From Clavelina lepadiformis (Eukaryota; Chordata; Ascidiacea; Aplousobranchia; Clavelinidae), in the NCBI RefSeq assembly GCF_947623445.1, contig NC_135242.1:7316001-7380000 (forward strand): a stretch of 64,000 bases of DNA, read 5' to 3'. Below, one piece after another: positions 50,301 through 60,074 of this stretch; the first letter of the stretch is position 1, and the number at the start of each line of letters is the position of its first letter. The translations under genes and the position numbers were made by a program. Below the pieces are notes generated by a model. The model was not told the origin of the DNA. It saw only the letters and a program-made list of their open reading frames with translations, and ran no database searches.

Positions 50301-53300
50301 CTGTCAATGATTTTCTATGTTGGGGTTTCACCATGTGGGATTTTTGTATATTGCTATCTAATAAAGTTACATTATTTGACATGTTTCTGGTTGGCTGTCG
50401 TTGAATGCCCTGTGTGATTCAACATCTAGGGCTATGGGTAAGTTGTGTTTTTTATTTTGTTCAAATACGTAACTGCCTTGTTTTCCAACCAAGGCTATGT
50501 AAAGTATGTCTTATTGTATCATTCTACTCTGCTTGAGCAAAAGTATTGTCATTGAACATTGATGGACAGTTGTTGCAGCTTGTAAGTCTGTTACCCTTAT
50601 CCGCGTCTTTAATTGGGTCATAATCATTCAAATGTAATCAGAGAGCCTACAAGTCAGGTGGTTATGACTGTTGGCTATTGGTGCTTTTGAGAATGCAAAG
50701 CTTGGGTTGGTTGTAAATATTGTCTTGCAGTCAACACGGCAATAAGTTTAGTTATCTTGTTAGTGTTATGATTTCTGGTTGTGTTCTGTTTGTACAAATT
50801 GCTATTTTTGCGAAGGTTTTTAAGTAACTTTTACATTGCATAAATAGGGTCGTGGAATTCAAGAACAGAGAGCTGTGTGAGAAAGCTGTGAAGATCATGA
50901 ATCGTTTTGAAATCAACAACAGAAAACTTGTGGTGAAGGAGGTCAGCCAGTACAACTTCATTTTTCCTATGTATATATACGAAATACAGTCATACCTCGC
51001 CAATCTGAACCACTTTGTTTTGTGACAATATGTCGATTTAGCGAGGTATCCAGATAATCGGAAACCAAACACTAATAGGACAAAATATTGTTGAGTAGCA
51101 ACAGTCACAATGGTCATTGTCAAAATTTAGTATAGGATATGCTTGGTACACACTAACACATTTTAAATGGGAAAAGCTAGTCACTGTCACAAGAATGATT
51201 TGTAAAAAACAAAAAAGAATTTTAATGAATGCGTTGGAATGAAAATATGTTTCACGTGCATGCTTTTAATCAATTAGCTTGTCAGTGCTGACTCAACGTT
51301 TTGTATAATGATCTCTAACAATCCCACTGTTGCTTTCATTGTGCATAGATAATTGGCTATTGTTTTTGTCATCTACAACAGTGGTTCTTAAACTGGGGGG
51401 CGTGTAACATTCATAAGGGGGGCGCGAGAGATGACAAACTGTCTATTATATGAGCTATGTCTAAACATGCTTTCTTGACTTTCGCTATAGGTTCAGTTTT
51501 ACTAAAATTTTAAAGTGTGTCACGATGGCAATTGTATTTTTGAAATTTGGATTCTGAAATACGTCAATCGTTACTTCATAATATTTGGTGTCTCTCCCGC
51601 ATTGAAGCGTATTGTTTTCCTTTACTCATTCACGCACTCCTAGCTCGACTAACTGTTCTCTTGTGTTCTCTTTTAGCGGTGACCTGTTTTTTCTCACAAC
51701 GGGGGGCGGTGTAACAAGAAAAACTTTTACAAATGTATCACTTGTAGAAATACTTAACTTACACTAAATGCATTTTCTTTAGTTTTACGATAATGATGTA
51801 TACAGGAAACCAGATGTTTTTGCTACTAACCTGTAAATATCCGATCAGTTTACGACGTATAATTTTCGAGTCATTAACGATTGAAAATTTGTGTGCAGTG
51901 TCGGCCACACATAATAAAAATAGCAATGACGCGCACCCGGTTTAAACAGGGTAAAACCAACATCAGCCAATATTAAAACCGTAAAATGAAGTAAAACTTA
52001 AATTTAGTATTGATTTAATAACCAGGTATTTTAGTAATTAAACTAATTGTATTGACACAAAATGAGTGGAAAAAAGAGAAAGTATGACCAAAATTATCTG
52101 AAGTATGGCTTTATAGATACCACAGTGAACGGAAAAGTCGTTCTGCAATGCGTGATATGCTTAGAAAAGCTAAGCAACGACGTTTTGAGACCAAGTCGTT
52201 TGCAGCGTCATCTTCATGAATATAAAGACAAAACCTAGGAACAAACTTGACTGTGAAGCCGACCTAAGATGTGCTTTATCTTCTACAAAGCCTCGAATTA
52301 AACGTTTGGTTTCCCAAAAATAACTACATCCTTCACATTAATGAAAGTTAATTGAAATTAAATTGTTGTTTTGTTTAATGCTTTTTTATTTTGCAATGAG
52401 GTGGGGCGCGAAATTTTTAGGTACCGTCAAGGGGGGCCAGTGCCAAAAAGTTTAAGAACCCCTGATCTACAACAAACGCACAAAAACTTGCATTCACAAC
52501 CAACCTTTTTCGCTTCACACTCTGGTTTATTGAATTTTTTTCTATTGATTTAGCACATCTGTTGCGAAACTTCTGTGTTGAAGTTGAACAACGGGATTTC
52601 GGTATTAAAGAGATTATATGCATGGGAAGAAATTTGTCCTTGCCGTTTGTATCAGATAGTGGGGATTTCCGTTGTTTGAGGTTTTGAATAACGAGGTCTG
52701 ACTGTATTAGGCAACTGTATGATTTGAAATTTATAAAATCATAATTATAGATGTGATGGCTGAAAGGCTTGTCCAATTATTGAGCAGCATATCAAAATTT
52801 TTTCAGAACAGACCTATCTTATGGTTCATTTTAGGATTCATTTTGTGCTTCTTTTACTTACCATCTTTTTCCATTTTTATTGAAAATTAGGTTAAATAAC
52901 GCATAAATACCTGGGGGTTAATTTTATATCTAAAGATATTTAATTATAAGATGTATATATATCTAAAGATATACAGATTATAAGGGATTATAATCTGTCT
53001 GGTAACAAAATTACCTAATTTCTGGGATTTTGCAGCTGTCGATTTTGCTGTAAAGCAGCCTTTGCAGTACATGACTGACACAAATTAATCACATTGCACA
53101 AATATGCAGTAAATGCAAATAACGACCGTCCTGCAATAGGATTACAATGGTGAACTCCTAAGAAAAATGCTGCTCAGAGATGGTCATCCAGCAGCACTTC
53201 AATTAGGAGCTCCGCCGATGCCAGGTCTTCCTCCTCCGATGCCTGGACGAGGCCCTTTACCTCCCATAGCACCGCCTTTAGCTGGAATGGGCCTTGGTCG

Positions 53301-55973
53301 GGGAAATGTTGCACCGCCATTATTTCCCAACAACAGCAATGACACGATGGGATTAAATCGTTTGTCAGATCGAAGCCAACCAACTGGTCCTATAGGAAAG
53401 ACTGTATTTGTAGCCAATGTAAGTTTTAACTTTGAAATTTATAACACTTTTAATTAATGATAATGATGTCTGGAATTTCAAACATGCACAGCTGGACTAC
53501 AAGGTGACATACTCAAAGTTAAAGGAAGTGTTTCAACTCGCTGGCCGGGTGGTAAAGGTTGATCTTATGCTTGACAAAGACAACAAAAGCAGGGGCATGG
53601 CCACAGTGACCTTTGAAGATCCACTAGAAGCTGCACAAGCCATATGTGAGCGATGTTTATACGTTATAACTTATAATGACCAGAGTTTACATGGGGACAA
53701 AGTTTTGTGCCAAATAGTGTGGTATAGTTAACACTTTATAGTTTTCATGAACAAGCTTTGGGTTTGCAGTATAATGTTAATTTTGTAAATATGTTAACAG
53801 CAATGTTGAACAACCAGAAGTTATATGATAGAACAATGATCGTAAAGATGGACAAAGACAATAATAGAGGACAGAATAGAGCAGCTGAACTGCCCAGTGG
53901 ACTGGGTGGCATTGGACCTTCTCTTCAGTCGTTTCGTCCCCAACGTGAACTGGGAGGTAAATGCTGTCAGAATATAGAAATGGGGCGTCCTCAATCGCAA
54001 CATATAAGTTAACCCTTCAAATTTTTCAGGTATTGCCGGTCTTGGGGATGGATTAGGAAATAATTCACTTGGCATGTTATCTTCTAATGCGTTAGGTATA
54101 GTTTGATATAGGTGTGAAATAGCAGAAGTGGCTAGCACCTCACAATTGTTATGATTTTTCATGAGTAGTGACGTCCAGTTGTTTTGGTATATTTTAGCTT
54201 ATATTGGTTTATATTTTAGCTTACATTGGTACTTTCAATAGGAAAATAATTTTTCAAAAATCTAAGATGTGTTTAAATTCTTAAAAGATTTATGAATATT
54301 TTTCAGGTCTTGGTGGATCAAGAGGTTTGTCTGACATGAACAAAAGTAATAGCACCAATCCGCTAGCTGCAGGCTTGACTGCGCTAACGCAACAAGCAAG
54401 CAGGTTGAGTGAAACATTACAGTCTAATCCAGGTAAGTTAAACACATAATTGCATCAATCTTTTCAGCTTCTTTTTTGTGCAAAGATGATGATTTGTTTC
54501 AGTCTCGTTCGTCATAGTTGTATTCACAAAATGCAGACAAAAGAACGGCCAACTGATTTGTGCAGTTTACGTTTAAACAGTGGTTCATGAACTTAGTAGA
54601 ATGCCAGGGGTTGGGTAACTGGTGATTCAGTCTCTCGGGTGTGGGGTTTGATGAAAATCACTGTGTTTGTATCATGTATGTGTATGAATTGTGATAAAGG
54701 ATTCAGTGAATGCATCTACAATGATGTACAAAATTTCTGGGGTTCAGTATCTCTAAAAAGTTAAAGAACCACTGCTTAAAAAGTTAGCTTGCTTTTACCA
54801 TCTATATGATATAAAACTATAATTTATTGCAAGCAGCTTGTAACGTTTTCTTCATTAAATATACAGGTGGGTTAGGGCTAAGTGGTCTCGGAGGACTTAG
54901 CGACCTTGCCCGACTTGGCCTGGTCGCTGGTGGGCGTGACAGTATTGATCAACGTCTCTTGGAAGAGCGTGCACGGCTTATTTCTACCGTCCGTTCCCCA
55001 TTTTCAGACCGAGAACGAATCGAAATGTGAGTTGTGACGACAGCATAATGTTAAGCACTGGAATAAATGCTTTCATTATTTAGTTTTACATTGTTACAAG
55101 GCAACATTAACAGAAATGATAAAAATTGAACTTTTATGGTAGCTTTTATTCTTAAACATGACGTTAGTGATGTTTTCACATTAGCTTCGTGAAATCAGAC
55201 GTAATCTGGTTTTTCACCCAACTTGACCTCGTTACATGATCGATTAAATAGTATCTTGGTGAACTAATCAGCGTTAAGAATGTTAGATGGTAGATTGCAA
55301 AACTAAATGATGATTGTCAGCCCTGTCATAACTTGCGTTTCGCAAATGACGACATTGACGGCCATCTGATTTTTGCAACCGCTTGTGTAGAAGTAGCATC
55401 GTAAACTTGTAGTTAATGTCAAGTAATTAGTGTACAATAGGATTCATTCGTTATTAATCCCACGTTTAAACTGAACTTTGTGTGCTGGTAGGGACATTGC
55501 ACGTGTCGACAATCGCATCCGAGATATTGATCGTTCGATGGCGGAAACCGAAAGAGGCCGCAACGTTGGACAACCTTCTCTTCCTCCCATGCCGCCTCCT
55601 ATGCAAAGAGACCGTGTTCCGGGATCAACAGTTTTTGTCAGAAATTTACCATACAGCTTGACCTGGCAGACATTGAGAGACAAATTTTCTCGATGTGGTA
55701 AACATGTTTCTGTCAACGATAAGCAGCACTTATAATGAATATGTAGTTTAATTTTGTACTTTTTTTAGTTGTGCGCTCGTGCCTTCTCTTAATGATACAT
55801 ATTATTTAGGCCGTGTCATGTTCGCTACAATCAAAACTGAAAACGGCAAGTCACGTGGATTTGGTAATGTCAGGTTTGAAACAGCAGAGCAGGCGCAAGC
55901 TGCTGTTCGCCATTTTCATGGAATGGACATGGAAGGAAGAAAAATAGATGTACATATTGATAACCGTGCCTAG
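44339..55973 (+). CDS. hnrnpm: hnRNP M-like RNA-binding protein, thirteen coding exons
   Basis: Coding exons are 44339-44355, 46865-47088, 47811-47863, 50430-50437, 50848-50941, 53140-53418, 53492-53645, 53801-53956, 54030-54095, 54307-54432, 54867-55026, 55492-55697 and 55810-55973. All phases match, giving 568 residues. Three RRMs are visible: about 58-131 (VFVNNIAYEEKW, RGYGVVEF), 220-300 (TVFVANLDYKV, RGMATVTF, LYDRTMIVKMD) and 490-564 (TVFVRNLPYSLTW, RGFGNVRF), ending GRKIDVHIDNRA as in hnRNP M and MYEF2. A Pro/Gly/Met-rich linker precedes RRM2, and a Gly/Leu stretch plus an Arg/Glu/Asp-rich segment replace the long ERMG-repeat region of vertebrates. Family members bind GU-rich pre-mRNA and regulate splicing in the nucleus. 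Exon 1 (MDNLD) is the least certain part; it was chosen by phase and a strong donor. The gene's 3' half is duplicated downstream. Confidence 0.9.
44539..46345. mobile_element. Long-terminal-inverted-repeat element (about 1.8 kb)
   Basis: ATGGCAAAAACTTCCTTTTG and the following GGCAGTAACTTCCCC at the left end reappear inverted at the right end (on minus, ATGGCAAAAACTTCCTTTTA, then GGCAGTTATTTCCC). Similarity extends at least 130 bp inward and the tips both read CAGTA. No transposase or clear target duplication was found. A smaller hAT-type MITE lies inside. Confidence 0.55.
45012..45413. mobile_element. hAT-type MITE nested in the long inverted-repeat element
   Basis: The ends CAGTGTTTCCCAAAA and AGTAACCACTG are imperfect inverse complements of the CAGTGGTT class. 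The flanks GTCTAATC and GTTTAGTC agree at six of eight positions, as for an old 8-bp target duplication. There is no coding sequence. Confidence 0.5.
46399..46490 (+). repeat. Dispersed repeat, partner at 18511-18605
   Basis: AATAAACAAGGAAAAACTGA, CGCTTAAACACCAATTTAT and ATTGAGGCTTCGGTG match the copy at 18.5 kb in the same order. Confidence 0.55.
49290..49918. mobile_element. hAT-type non-autonomous element in hnRNP M intron
   Basis: The left end CAGGGGTGGGCAAACT is a well-known hAT-type terminus, and the right end AGTTTGCCCACCGTTG is its imperfect inverse complement. Flanks ATATAGGC and GTATAGGC agree at seven of eight bases. No transposase frame was seen in about 630 bp. Confidence 0.6.
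50430..50437 (+). CDS. hnrnpm: 8-nt microexon of the hnRNP M-like gene
   Basis: Without it, exon 3 (ending KSR in phase 0) and exon 5 (reading VVEFK only in another phase) cannot be joined. The eight bases GGCTATGG, between CATCTAG and GTAAGT, restore the frame and give KSRGYGVVEF, a textbook RNP1 motif. The splice sites, phase and protein consensus all agree. Confidence 0.85.
52062..52238 (+). pseudogene. hAT transposase N-terminal BED zinc-finger remnant
   Basis: A 58-residue frame begins MSGKKRKYDQNYLKYGF and contains CVICL ... RLQRHLH, the C-x2-C and H-x-H ligands of a BED finger. It resembles the N-terminus of ZBED5/SCAND3-type hAT transposases. It ends in TAG where the rest of the protein should continue. 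Confidence 0.75.
52252..52323 (+). pseudogene. hAT transposase C-terminal remnant
   Basis: Thirteen bases after the BED frame ends, ADLRCALSSTKPRIKRLVSQ reads in one frame up to a TAA, resembling the last residues of hAT transposases after the dimerisation domain. The whole catalytic middle is deleted, which explains why the element is non-autonomous. Confidence 0.6.
53663..53670 (+). other. Empty target site of the 669-bp hAT MITE
   Basis: The parental hnRNP M intron has a single GTTATAAC between ATAC and TTATAATGACC. In the duplicated copy the same site is doubled around the MITE at 56923-57591. This is the pre-insertion state. Confidence 0.9.
54578..54774. mobile_element. 197-bp hAT-type MITE in hnRNP M intron 10
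   Basis: The ends CAGTGGTTCATGAACTT and AAGTTAAAGAACCACTG are near-perfect inverse complements. The same element is carried in the duplicated introns near 58481-58677, 59786-59982 and 63689-63885, so it predates all duplications. The target duplication is degraded. Confidence 0.65.
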
Positions 55974-56101
55974 ATTTATGGGACATTAGCGAGTCATCAT
56001 GATAAACTCGCCTGTAATTTACTTGTAAATGTGTCGCTTACGAAGCGATTTGAACTGCCAGTTGAGCTGTTCATAAAACGCCTATGTTCTTTTTGAATAT
56101 A

Positions 56102-56107
56102 AATAAA
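56102..56107 (+). promoter_or_regulatory. Polyadenylation signal of the hnRNP M-like gene
   Basis: AATAAA lies 129 bases after the TAG stop, followed by a T/G-rich stretch. The identical signal recurs at 61310-61315 in the duplicate. Confidence 0.65.
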
Positions 56108-57255
56108 TGACTTTTGGTGTCATAACGTTTCTGTCTATGTAATTTTCTTGCCTACTATCAACCTTGACTTCAACATCATTGATCACTGACTTTTCAATCT
56201 ATGTATGAATCCGTATGAGTTAGGATAAAACGTATAACAGATGTGCCCTTAGTTTCATCTATTTGTTCATATGATATTCTTAGCACATTATAAAGTAGTA
56301 CAGCTGGAGCGCAAGGTGAAGTAAACGTTTCGAGTAAGCACTCCACACTTTTTGTCACCATTTTTCCCAAAAGTTGTAAGCATGTGCATTGTTAATGGTA
56401 GTCAGGAGGTCTACTAGTATTCAAAACGTCATTCAGTAAAATATTCTTTATTTCGTTGCACTAGGAATAGTAATGGTAAAAAATATGATCGATAAGTTCA
56501 TAGCTCTAGTGATAAGGCGCGCTATAGATAAGACAGGACAGGACTGAGCGATTGATCATTAACAAATCAAAAATTCAACCCAGGAAATTCTTGTAGCAAA
56601 TCCTCTTACTTCAGATCGATTTCAACCGACTGATCCAATAGGTAAGACTGTATTTCTATTCAATTTAAGTTCAATTCACATTTATTACACTTAAAAGTAT
56701 CAAAACCCTAATTTATGTTGCCTGATTTTTCAAACATGCACAGCTGGACTACAAGGTGACATACTCAAAGCTAAAGGAAGTGTTTCAACTCGCTGGCCGG
56801 GTGGTAAAGGTTGATCTTATGCTTGACAAAGACAACAAAAGCAGGGGTATGGCCACAGTGACCTTTGAAGATCCACTAGAAGCTGCACAAGCCATATGTG
56901 AGCGATGTTTATACGTTATAACTAGGGCAACCAAAAGTCAATATGGTCAATTTTTTTTTACCTGCTCAGAATGCTATGAAACAAGCACAAAACAAATTTC
57001 AGCTTTGTACGACGTGTGGTATAGAAGTTATTAGGTCAGATAAAGTCAAAATGTTACGTTAGGTCAAAATACGGTCAAATTGTTTCTTTAGGTCTTTTTT
57101 TTAGGTCAAAATCTATTAAACTTGTAATTTTGTAACCATTTTGTAATATTTTTCTTCCGTTTTTCTCTTTTCTTGTACCGCAAACAATTCCAATCCCGCA
57201 AATTTTACTTAGAACCAAAGCCACAAAGAGAGGGAAGGCTTTTCAGCACGTTTGG

Positions 57256-57276
57256 TGACGTCACGATGTGACGTCA
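57256..57276. promoter_or_regulatory. Two perfect CRE palindromes in the MITE
   Basis: TGACGTCA occurs at 57256-57263 and 57269-57276, five bases apart. Each is the full consensus for CREB/ATF-type bZIP factors. Binding is not shown; such palindromes can also be part of the MITE's structure. Confidence 0.5.
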
Positions 57277-57450
57277 TTGCATTTGAAACTGCAAGTTGTC
57301 AATCTTAATACGCAGAAACGAAAAAAAAGTCAACACTAGAAAAGCATTTTGTCATTTTTAAATGCAGTTTTAGATTAGAAAGTTGCTGTAGACAGTGTAG
57401 AGACTATCAGTATAGCGTTTTTCAAAATGAAGTCAAAATTTAAACTTTTT

Positions 57451-57531
57451 AGGTCAAAATAAGGTCAAAATGTAAACTTTTTAGGTCAAAATAAGGTCAA
57501 AATATATACTTTTTAGGTCAAAATGAGGTCA
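57451..57531 (+). promoter_or_regulatory. Three DR5 AGGTCA direct repeats in the MITE
   Basis: AGGTCA-N5-AGGTCA occurs at 57451-57467, 57483-57499 (spacer AAATA in both) and 57515-57531 (spacer AAATG). DR5 is the classic RAR/RXR response element. The half-sites are perfect and arise from the minisatellite. A weaker version with CGGTCA as second half is at 57061-57077. Confidence 0.5.
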
Positions 57532-59585
57532 AAATTTGCAAATTTTAAGGTCAAAATTTATAATTTTTAGGTCAAAAAACTGGTTGCCCTAGTTATAACT
57601 TATAATGACCAGAGTTTACATGGGGACAAAGTTTTGTGCCAAATAGTGTGGTATAGTTAACACTTTATAGTTTTTACGAACATTTTCTGGGTTTGCAGTA
57701 CAATGTTAATTTTGTAAATGTGTTAACAGCAATGTTGAACAAACAAAAGTTATACGATAGAACAATGATCGTAAAGATGGACAAAGACAATAATAAAGGA
57801 CAGAAAAGAGCACCTGGACTGGGTGGCATTGGACCTTCTCTTTAGTTGCTTCGACCCAACGTAAACTGGGAGGTAAATGCTGTCAGAATAGAGAAATATG
57901 TGCTCTCAATCGCAACATATAAGTAAACCTTTCAAATATTCCAGGTATTGCCGGTCTTGGGGATGGACTAGAAAATAATTTAGTTGGCATGTTATCTTTT
58001 AATGCGTTTGGTATAGTTTGATCTAGGTGTGAAATAGCAGAAGGTACTAGCACCTCACAATTGTTATGATTTTTCATGAGTAGTGACATTCAGTTGTTTT
58101 GGTATATTTTAGCATACACAGTTCATTGGTACTTTTGATTGGAAAATAATTTCTCGATAAATTTTAGGTATCTTTGAATTCGTTGACAGAATTATTACGT
58201 TTTTTTCAGGTCTAGGTGGATCAAGAGGTTTGTCAGACATGAACAAAAGTAATAGCACCAATCCGCTAGCTGCAGGCTTGACTGCGCTAACGCAACAAGC
58301 AAGCAGGTTGAGTGAAACATTACAGTCTAATCCAGGTAAGTTAAACACATAATTGCATCAATCTTTTCAGCTTCTTTTTTTGTGCAAAGATGATGATTTG
58401 TTTCAGTCTCGTTCGTCATAGTTGTATTCACAAAATGCAGACAAAAGAACGGCCAACTGATTTGTGCAGTTTAAGTTTAAACAGTGGTTCATGAACTTAG
58501 TAGAATGCCAGGGGTTGGGTAACTGGTGATTCAGTCTCTCGGGTGTGGGGTTTGATGAAAATCACTGTGTTTGTATCATGTATGTGTATGAATTGTGATA
58601 AAGGATTCAGTGAATGCATCTACAATGATGTACAAAATTTCTGGGGTTCAGTATCTCTAAAAAGTTAAAGAACCACTGCTTAAAAAGTTAGCTTGCTTTT
58701 ACCATCTATATGATATAAAACTATAATTTATTGCAAGCAGCTTGTAACGTTTTCTTCATTAAATATACAGGTGGGTTAGGGCTAAGTGGTCTCGGAGGAC
58801 TTAGCGACCTTGCCCGACTTGGCCTGGTCGCTGGTGGGCGTGACAGTATTGATCAACGTCTCTTGGAAGAGCGTGCACGGCTTCTTTCTACCGTTCGTTT
58901 CCCATTTTCAGACCGAGAACGAATCGAAATGTGAGTTGTGACGACAGCATAATCTTCAGCACTGGAATAAATGCTGTCATTATTTAGTTTTACATTGTTA
59001 CAAGGCAACATTAACAGAAATGATAATAATAATTCAATTTTTATGGTAGCCTTTATTCCTAAACATGATGTTAGTGATGATTTCACATTAGCTTCATGAA
59101 ATCAGCCGTATTCTGATTTTTCACCCTCTTCTCGACATTGTGATATGATCAGTAACATAATGTCTTGTTGAACTAATCAAAGAGTTAAGAATGTTAGATG
59201 GTAGTTTGCAAAACTAAGTGATGATTGTCAGCCCTGTCATAACTTGCGTTTCGCAAATGACGACATTGACGGCCATCTGATTTTTGCAACCGCTTGTGTA
59301 GAAGTAGCATCCAGACATGTAGTTGATGTCATGTAATTAATGTACAATAGGATTCATTCGTTACTAATCCCACGTTTAAACTGAACTTGGTGTGCTGGTA
59401 GGGACATTGCACGTGTCAACAATCGCATCCGAGATATTGATCGTTCGATGGCGGAAACCGAAAGAAGCCGCAACGTTGGACAACCTTCTCTTCTTCCCAT
59501 GCCGCCTCCTATGCAAAGAGATCGTGTTCCGGGATCAACAGTTTTTGTCAGAAATTTACCATACACCTTGACCTGGCAGACACTG

Positions 59586-59640
59586 GACTGTGCTAATGCA
59601 ACAAGCAAACGAGATGAGTGAAACATACAGTCTAATCCAG
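59586..59640 (+). pseudogene. Diverged exon 10 fragment at the duplication junction
   Basis: TGCTAATGCAACAAGCAAAC and AGTCTAATCCAG match the end of exon 10 with several changes and one deleted base, and lead into a normal GTAAGT donor. It joins the truncated exon 12 copy to sequence identical with intron 10. It marks the older breakpoint and the likely site of unequal crossing-over. Confidence 0.75.
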
Positions 59641-60074
59641 GTAAGTTAAACACATAATTGCATCAAACTTTTCAGCTTCTTTTTTGTGCAAAGATGATGA
59701 TTTGTTTCAGTCTCGTTCGTCATAGTTGTATTCACAAAATGCAGACAAAAGAACGGCCAACTGATTTGTGCAGTTTACGTTTAAACAGTGGTTCATGAAC
59801 TTAGTAGAATGCCAGGGGTTGGGTAACTGGTGATTCAGTCTCTCGGGTGTGGGGTTTGATGAAAATCACTGTGTTTGTATCATGTATGTGTATGAATTGT
59901 GATAAAGGATTCAGTGAATGCATCTACAATGATGTACAAAATTTCTGGGGTTCAGTATCTCTAAAAAGTTAAAGAACCACTGCTTAAAAAGTTAGCTTGC
60001 TTTTACCATCTATATGATATAAAACTATAATTTATTGCAAGCAGCTTGTAACGTTTTCTTCATTAAATATACAG

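Larger units (their letters stand above)
51379..52464 (+). mobile_element. hAT deletion derivative with BED-finger remnant
   Basis: ATCTACAA at 51371-51378 is repeated at 52465-52472, giving a perfect 8-bp target duplication that fits the hAT nTnnnnAn pattern. The termini CAGTGGTTCTTAAACT and its partner CAGGGGTTCTTAAACT (inverted) differ at one position. The inside retains both ends of a transposase gene but not its catalytic core. Confidence 0.88.
50987..52704. mobile_element. pogo/Tigger-like non-autonomous element, split by a nested hAT
   Basis: The ends CAGTCATACCTCG and CGAGGTCTGACTG are near-perfect inverse complements flanked by TA on both sides, as for pogo-type members of the Tc1/mariner group. 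Without the nested hAT and its duplicated target, the element is about 624 bp. No DDE-transposase remnant was recognised. Confidence 0.7.
56923..57591. mobile_element. 669-bp hAT-type MITE with internal AGGTCA repeats
   Basis: GTTATAAC at 56915-56922 is repeated at 57592-57599, and the parental intron has it once. The duplication fits hAT nTnnnnAn. The ends TAGGGCAACC and GGTTGCCCTA are perfect inverse complements. The right third is an imperfect minisatellite of about 31 bp built from AGGTCAAAAT words. No transposase frame. Confidence 0.92.
56609..59585 (+). pseudogene. Defective partial copy of hnRNP M exons 7-12
   Basis: It begins within a decayed exon 6 tail (TCAGATCGATTTCAACC). Exon equivalents are 56744-56897 (intact), 57730-57875 (in-frame TAG at 57843-57845 after GGIGPSL, plus a 12-nt deletion), 57945-58010, 58210-58335, 58771-58930 and 59402 to about 59585. 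The last breaks off after TWQTL and runs into a diverged piece of exon 10. The RRM3 second half and exon 13 are absent. The first introns differ clearly from the parent, while exons 10-11 and their intron are almost identical to it. It has no start codon or exon 1-5 equivalents, so a full protein is impossible. Confidence 0.88.
54433..59640 (+). repeat. First copy of a 5,208-bp tandem unit
   Basis: Every stretch I compared reappears 5,208 bases downstream. The unit contains the last three exons and the 3' end of the hnRNP M-like gene, spacer, then the defective second copy (exons 7-12). The one difference noticed in the body is 54459 T against 59667 A. Confidence 0.9.

Noticed and set aside
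54871..55690. Minus-strand frames antisense to hnRNP M exons
   Set aside because: They are shadows of strongly coding plus-strand exons and repeat wherever the exons are duplicated.
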